Below are positions 61,966 to 64,000 of a stretch of 64,000 nt of DNA, in pieces. Location of the stretch: assembly GCF_029626035.1 (NCBI RefSeq), contig NZ_JARUBE010000003.1, forward strand, positions 2,976,001 through 3,040,000. The letters are read 5' to 3'. The position numbers and the translations under genes are program-made. Source of the DNA: Micromonospora sp. WMMD980 (GTDB lineage: Bacteria > Actinomycetota > Actinomycetes > Mycobacteriales > Micromonosporaceae). The notes beneath the pieces are model-generated. The model made no database searches, was not told the DNA's origin, and worked only from the letters and a program-made list of their open reading frames with translations. Numbering within the stretch: the stretch's first letter is position 1; every line of letters starts with the position of its first letter.

Positions 61966-62732
61966 TGATCCAACCCGTGCAGTTGCCCTCTCCGTGGGCG
62001 GACGCGCGCCTGACCGTCGTCGTTCCGACCTACAACGAGGCGGGCAACCTCCCGGTGCTGGTCGAGCACCTCCTCGCGCTGCCGTTGCCGGGTCTGAAGG
62101 TGCTCGTCGCGGACGACAACTCCCCCGACGGCACCGGCGAGGTCGCCGACAAGCTGGCCATCGAGCACCCGGAGCGGGTGCTCGTGGTGCACCGCCCCAG
62201 CAAGGAGGGCCTCGGCCGGGCGTATGTGGACGGCATCGGCCGCGCGATCGAGGACGGCGCGGAGTACGTCGCCCAGATGGACGCCGACCTGTCGCACCCG
62301 CCGGAGGCGCTGCCCGGCATGCTCGGCGCGCTGCTGTCGACCCAGGCGTCCGTGGTCATCGGCTCCCGTTACGTGCCCGGCGGGGAGTTGGACGAGAACT
62401 GGCCGCTCTACCGCCGTGCGCTCAGCGGCTGGGCCAACCTCTACGTGCACACGTTGCTGCGGGTGCGGGTTCGCGACCTGACCGCCGGCTTCAAGATCTG
62501 GCGGGCCGACGCGCTGCGGGACATCGGCCTGGACCGGGTGCAGTCCAACGGCTACAGCTTCCAGGTGGAGATGCACTACCTGGCCACCAAGCTGGGCCAC
62601 ACCATCCTGGAGGTGCCGATCCGCTTCGAGGAGCGCCGCGACGGCGACTCGAAGATGACCACCGCCACCAAGATCGAGAGCGCGCTGATGCCGTTCAAGC
62701 TCCGCACCCGGCACCGCAACATCGACTCCTGA
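61965..62732 (+). CDS. Polyprenol monophosphomannose synthase (GT2)
   Basis: This 255-residue enzyme makes polyprenyl-phosphomannose from GDP-mannose. GT2 motifs are VVVPTYNEAGNL, VADDNSPDGTGEVAD, the DxD-type QMDADLSHPPE and the acceptor-side GSRYVPGGELDENWP. The C-terminus has FEERRDGDSKMT. It is soluble, like the catalytic domain of mycobacterial Ppm1, without the Lnt-like acyltransferase domain. GAGGA precedes ATG 61965. It supplies mannose for later PIM/LAM and protein mannosylation steps. Confidence 0.95.
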   Translation: MIQPVQLPSPWADARLTVVVPTYNEAGNLPVLVEHLLALPLPGLKVLVADDNSPDGTGEVADKLAIEHPERVLVVHRPSKEGLGRAYVDGIGRAIEDGAEYVAQMDADLSHPPEALPGMLGALLSTQASVVIGSRYVPGGELDENWPLYRRALSGWANLYVHTLLRVRVRDLTAGFKIWRADALRDIGLDRVQSNGYSFQVEMHYLATKLGHTILEVPIRFEERRDGDSKMTTATKIESALMPFKLRTRHRNIDS

Positions 62733-62762
62733 CTCCACGCCCGGCACCCCTCGACCTGATAG

Positions 62763-62795
62763 AAATCACGCTGTCACTGTGACGCAGCGTGATTT
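62763..62795 (+). terminator. Terminator of the mannosyltransferase gene
   Basis: AAATCACGCTG (62763-62773) and CAGCGTGATTT (62785-62795) are exact complements, and the loop contains TCAC-T-GTGA. The T-rich end fits a terminator. Confidence 0.7.
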
Positions 62796-62822
62796 GTGTG
62801 TCCCGGCGTGACTCACCCACCA

Positions 62823-62957
62823 CGCCGCCTTTGCTCTGCAGCCATCGACGCAGCACCACCCTGAGCTGCGCCGACGAGAATCGCCGCGTCGAGCGCACGA
62901 CCGCCTGATGTCACGATGGGTTACTGCTGCGTATCTGGCTGCAGAGCAAAGGCGGCG
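62823..62957. repeat. Long imperfect palindrome (135 bp) with 22-bp terminal inverted repeats
   Basis: The ends 62823-62844 and 62936-62957 are perfectly complementary (core GCCGCCTTTGCTCTGCAGCC). After a 3x3 mismatch the pairing resumes for 8 bp (ACGCAGCA/TGCTGCGT), then ACCC/GGGT and an inner TGCGC/GCGCA pairing. No ORF. It could be a MITE-like element, a structured RNA or a terminator. The rest of the 62733-63046 gap holds the terminator at 62763 and nothing else recognised. Confidence 0.75.
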
Positions 62958-63046
62958 ACGGGCTCTGCCGTGCCCGGCACGGCGATCACCCTCAGCCACC
63001 ATCGCGCGGCGGGAACCACAACCCCCGCGGACGGCGGGTCAACGGA

Positions 63047-64000
63047 TCAGCGGTAGACGGTGCGGTGGGCGGCGGCGATGGCGCGGGCGTACATCCCGCC
63101 GGTGACCGCCCGGTCGCGGGCCAGGGCGGCGCGGGCGGCGTTCGCGCCCGGCGCGCCGTGCACCCCGCCGCCCGGGTGGGCCGAGGCGCTGGCCAGGTAG
63201 AGCCGGTCCACCGGCGTGTCGGCGCGTCCCAGGCCAGGGACCGGCCGCAGGAACAGTTGCTGGTAGGCCGACGCGGTGCCGCCGCCCAACGCGCCGCCCA
63301 CCAGGCTCGGCTCCGCGGTCTCCAGGTCGGCCGGGCCGGCCACGTGCCGCCCGACGACCGAGGCGCGGAAGCCCGGCGCGGCGGCCTCCAGCACCTCCTC
63401 CATCCGCTCCACGTGCTCGGCGATCTCCTCGGCCCGCCAGTTCCGGCGGAACGGGAGGTGGGTGTAGGCCCAGAGCGACTCGGTGCCCGGCGGCGAGTGG
63501 CTCGGATCGGCCACCGTCATCTGACCGACAAGCAGGAACGGGTCGCGTGGCACCTCACCCCGGGCCAGCGCGGCGGCGTAGGTGGTGAGCCCGTCGAGGT
63601 CCGCGCCGAGGTGCACGGTGCCGGCGCCGGCCAGGTTCCGGTTCCGCCACGGCATCGGGGCCGACAGGGCCCAGTCGACCTTGACGGTGGAGCCGTCCCA
63701 CCTGAAGTGCGCCAGGTCCTCGACCAGCCGGGGCGGCAGCGCCGCCGCGCCGACCAGGTCCAGGTAGAGCGCCGGGGCCGGCACGTCGGCGAGCACCGCG
63801 CGGCGAGCCCGCCAGTCGGCGCCGTCGGCGGTCCGCACGCCCATGGCGCGTCCCCGGGCGGTGAGCACCCGCGCGACCCGGGCGTCGTACTCGATCCGGC
63901 CGCCGCGCTCGACCAGCCGGGCCACCAGCGCGTCTGTGATCCGCTGCGCGCCGCCCACCGGCACCGGCCAGCCGACCTGCTGGCCGAGCATGGCGAGCAG
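63047..64000 (-). CDS. FAD-dependent oxidoreductase, phytoene desaturase-like (N-terminus off the window)
   Basis: About 317 C-terminal residues of a CrtI/amine-oxidase-like NAD(P)/FAD oxidoreductase. GWPVPVGGAQRITDALVARLVERGGRI is the conserved middle motif, and the C-terminal YLASASAHPGGGVHGAPGANAARAA is the family's FAD-binding end. The substrate may be a carotenoid-like polyene or another lipid, but neighbours give no clue. The FAD Rossmann N-terminus is beyond the right edge. Confidence 0.9.
   Translation of the reverse strand: MLAMLGQQVGWPVPVGGAQRITDALVARLVERGGRIEYDARVARVLTARGRAMGVRTADGADWRARRAVLADVPAPALYLDLVGAAALPPRLVEDLAHFRWDGSTVKVDWALSAPMPWRNRNLAGAGTVHLGADLDGLTTYAAALARGEVPRDPFLLVGQMTVADPSHSPPGTESLWAYTHLPFRRNWRAEEIAEHVERMEEVLEAAAPGFRASVVGRHVAGPADLETAEPSLVGGALGGGTASAYQQLFLRPVPGLGRADTPVDRLYLASASAHPGGGVHGAPGANAARAALARDRAVTGGMYARAIAAAHRTVYR

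Overview
The window is very GC-rich (third codon positions almost always G or C) and densely packed. It contains PimA, a PatA-type acyltransferase, a phosphatidylinositol-phosphate synthase, polyprenol-phosphomannose synthase, PdxS/PdxT, GTG starts and many leaderless-looking promoters. This points to an actinomycete chromosome, most likely Micromonosporaceae (Micromonospora-like). That assignment rests on gene content and repeat style, not on a database search. No rRNA, tRNA, CRISPR array, transposase or prophage was seen.

Layout. 1-5.4 kb: end of a LivG-type ABC ATPase and a TetR-controlled catabolic locus (aldehyde dehydrogenase, Zn-alcohol dehydrogenase, TetR, acyl-CoA dehydrogenase) with two near-identical 19-bp operators. 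5.4-9.8 kb: class V aminotransferase, LysR regulator, a secreted protein with an in-frame ORF after its stop, and an HExxH protein. 9.8-13.3 kb: dnaE. 13.5-18.9 kb: PadR/membrane-protein operon, then a sensor kinase (broken by a one-base frameshift), response regulator and NatAB-like ABC exporter. 19.0-32.5 kb: yebC-pdxT-pdxS-(membrane protein)-pimA-patA-pgsA ... HIT-thrS, in the order recalled for mycobacteria, but with an EF-G paralogue, an aldo/keto reductase and two other genes inserted between pgsA and HIT. 32.7-41 kb: YcnI-like protein, ADP-ribosylglycohydrolase, a second two-component system, a four-copy 57-bp tandem repeat, an adenosine deaminase family gene with a Tam-type methyltransferase, an aldo/keto reductase and a cold-shock gene. 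41.3-45.1 kb: small envelope proteins (DUF4235, DUF3618, Holin-X family), MscS-like channel, DUF1206 protein, lipoprotein. 45.3-52.5 kb: cysteine-desulfurase-like protein, GNAT, NagZ-type hydrolase, a TetR remnant without its DNA-binding domain, RecQ and an AraC regulator.

52.7-61.3 kb is the most striking region. A tightly overlapping minus-strand operon encodes a complete-looking route to ADP-D-glycero-D-manno-heptose: GmhA, a bifunctional HldE, and GmhB fused to a GT9 heptosyltransferase-like domain. It also carries a second GT9 enzyme, two other glycosyltransferases, an SDR and a topoisomerase IB at the end. Heptose of this kind is classically an LPS precursor, so its use in a Gram-positive actinomycete is the main biological question here. 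The window ends with an SRPBCC protein, Ppm1-like synthase, a long imperfect palindrome and a partial carotenoid-desaturase-like oxidoreductase.

Non-coding structure includes three copies of a ~53-bp GGGGCCCC-flanked intergenic repeat, perfect long hairpins beginning with GATCTTG, and a recurrent TANNNT-N6/7-start codon arrangement suggesting leaderless transcripts.
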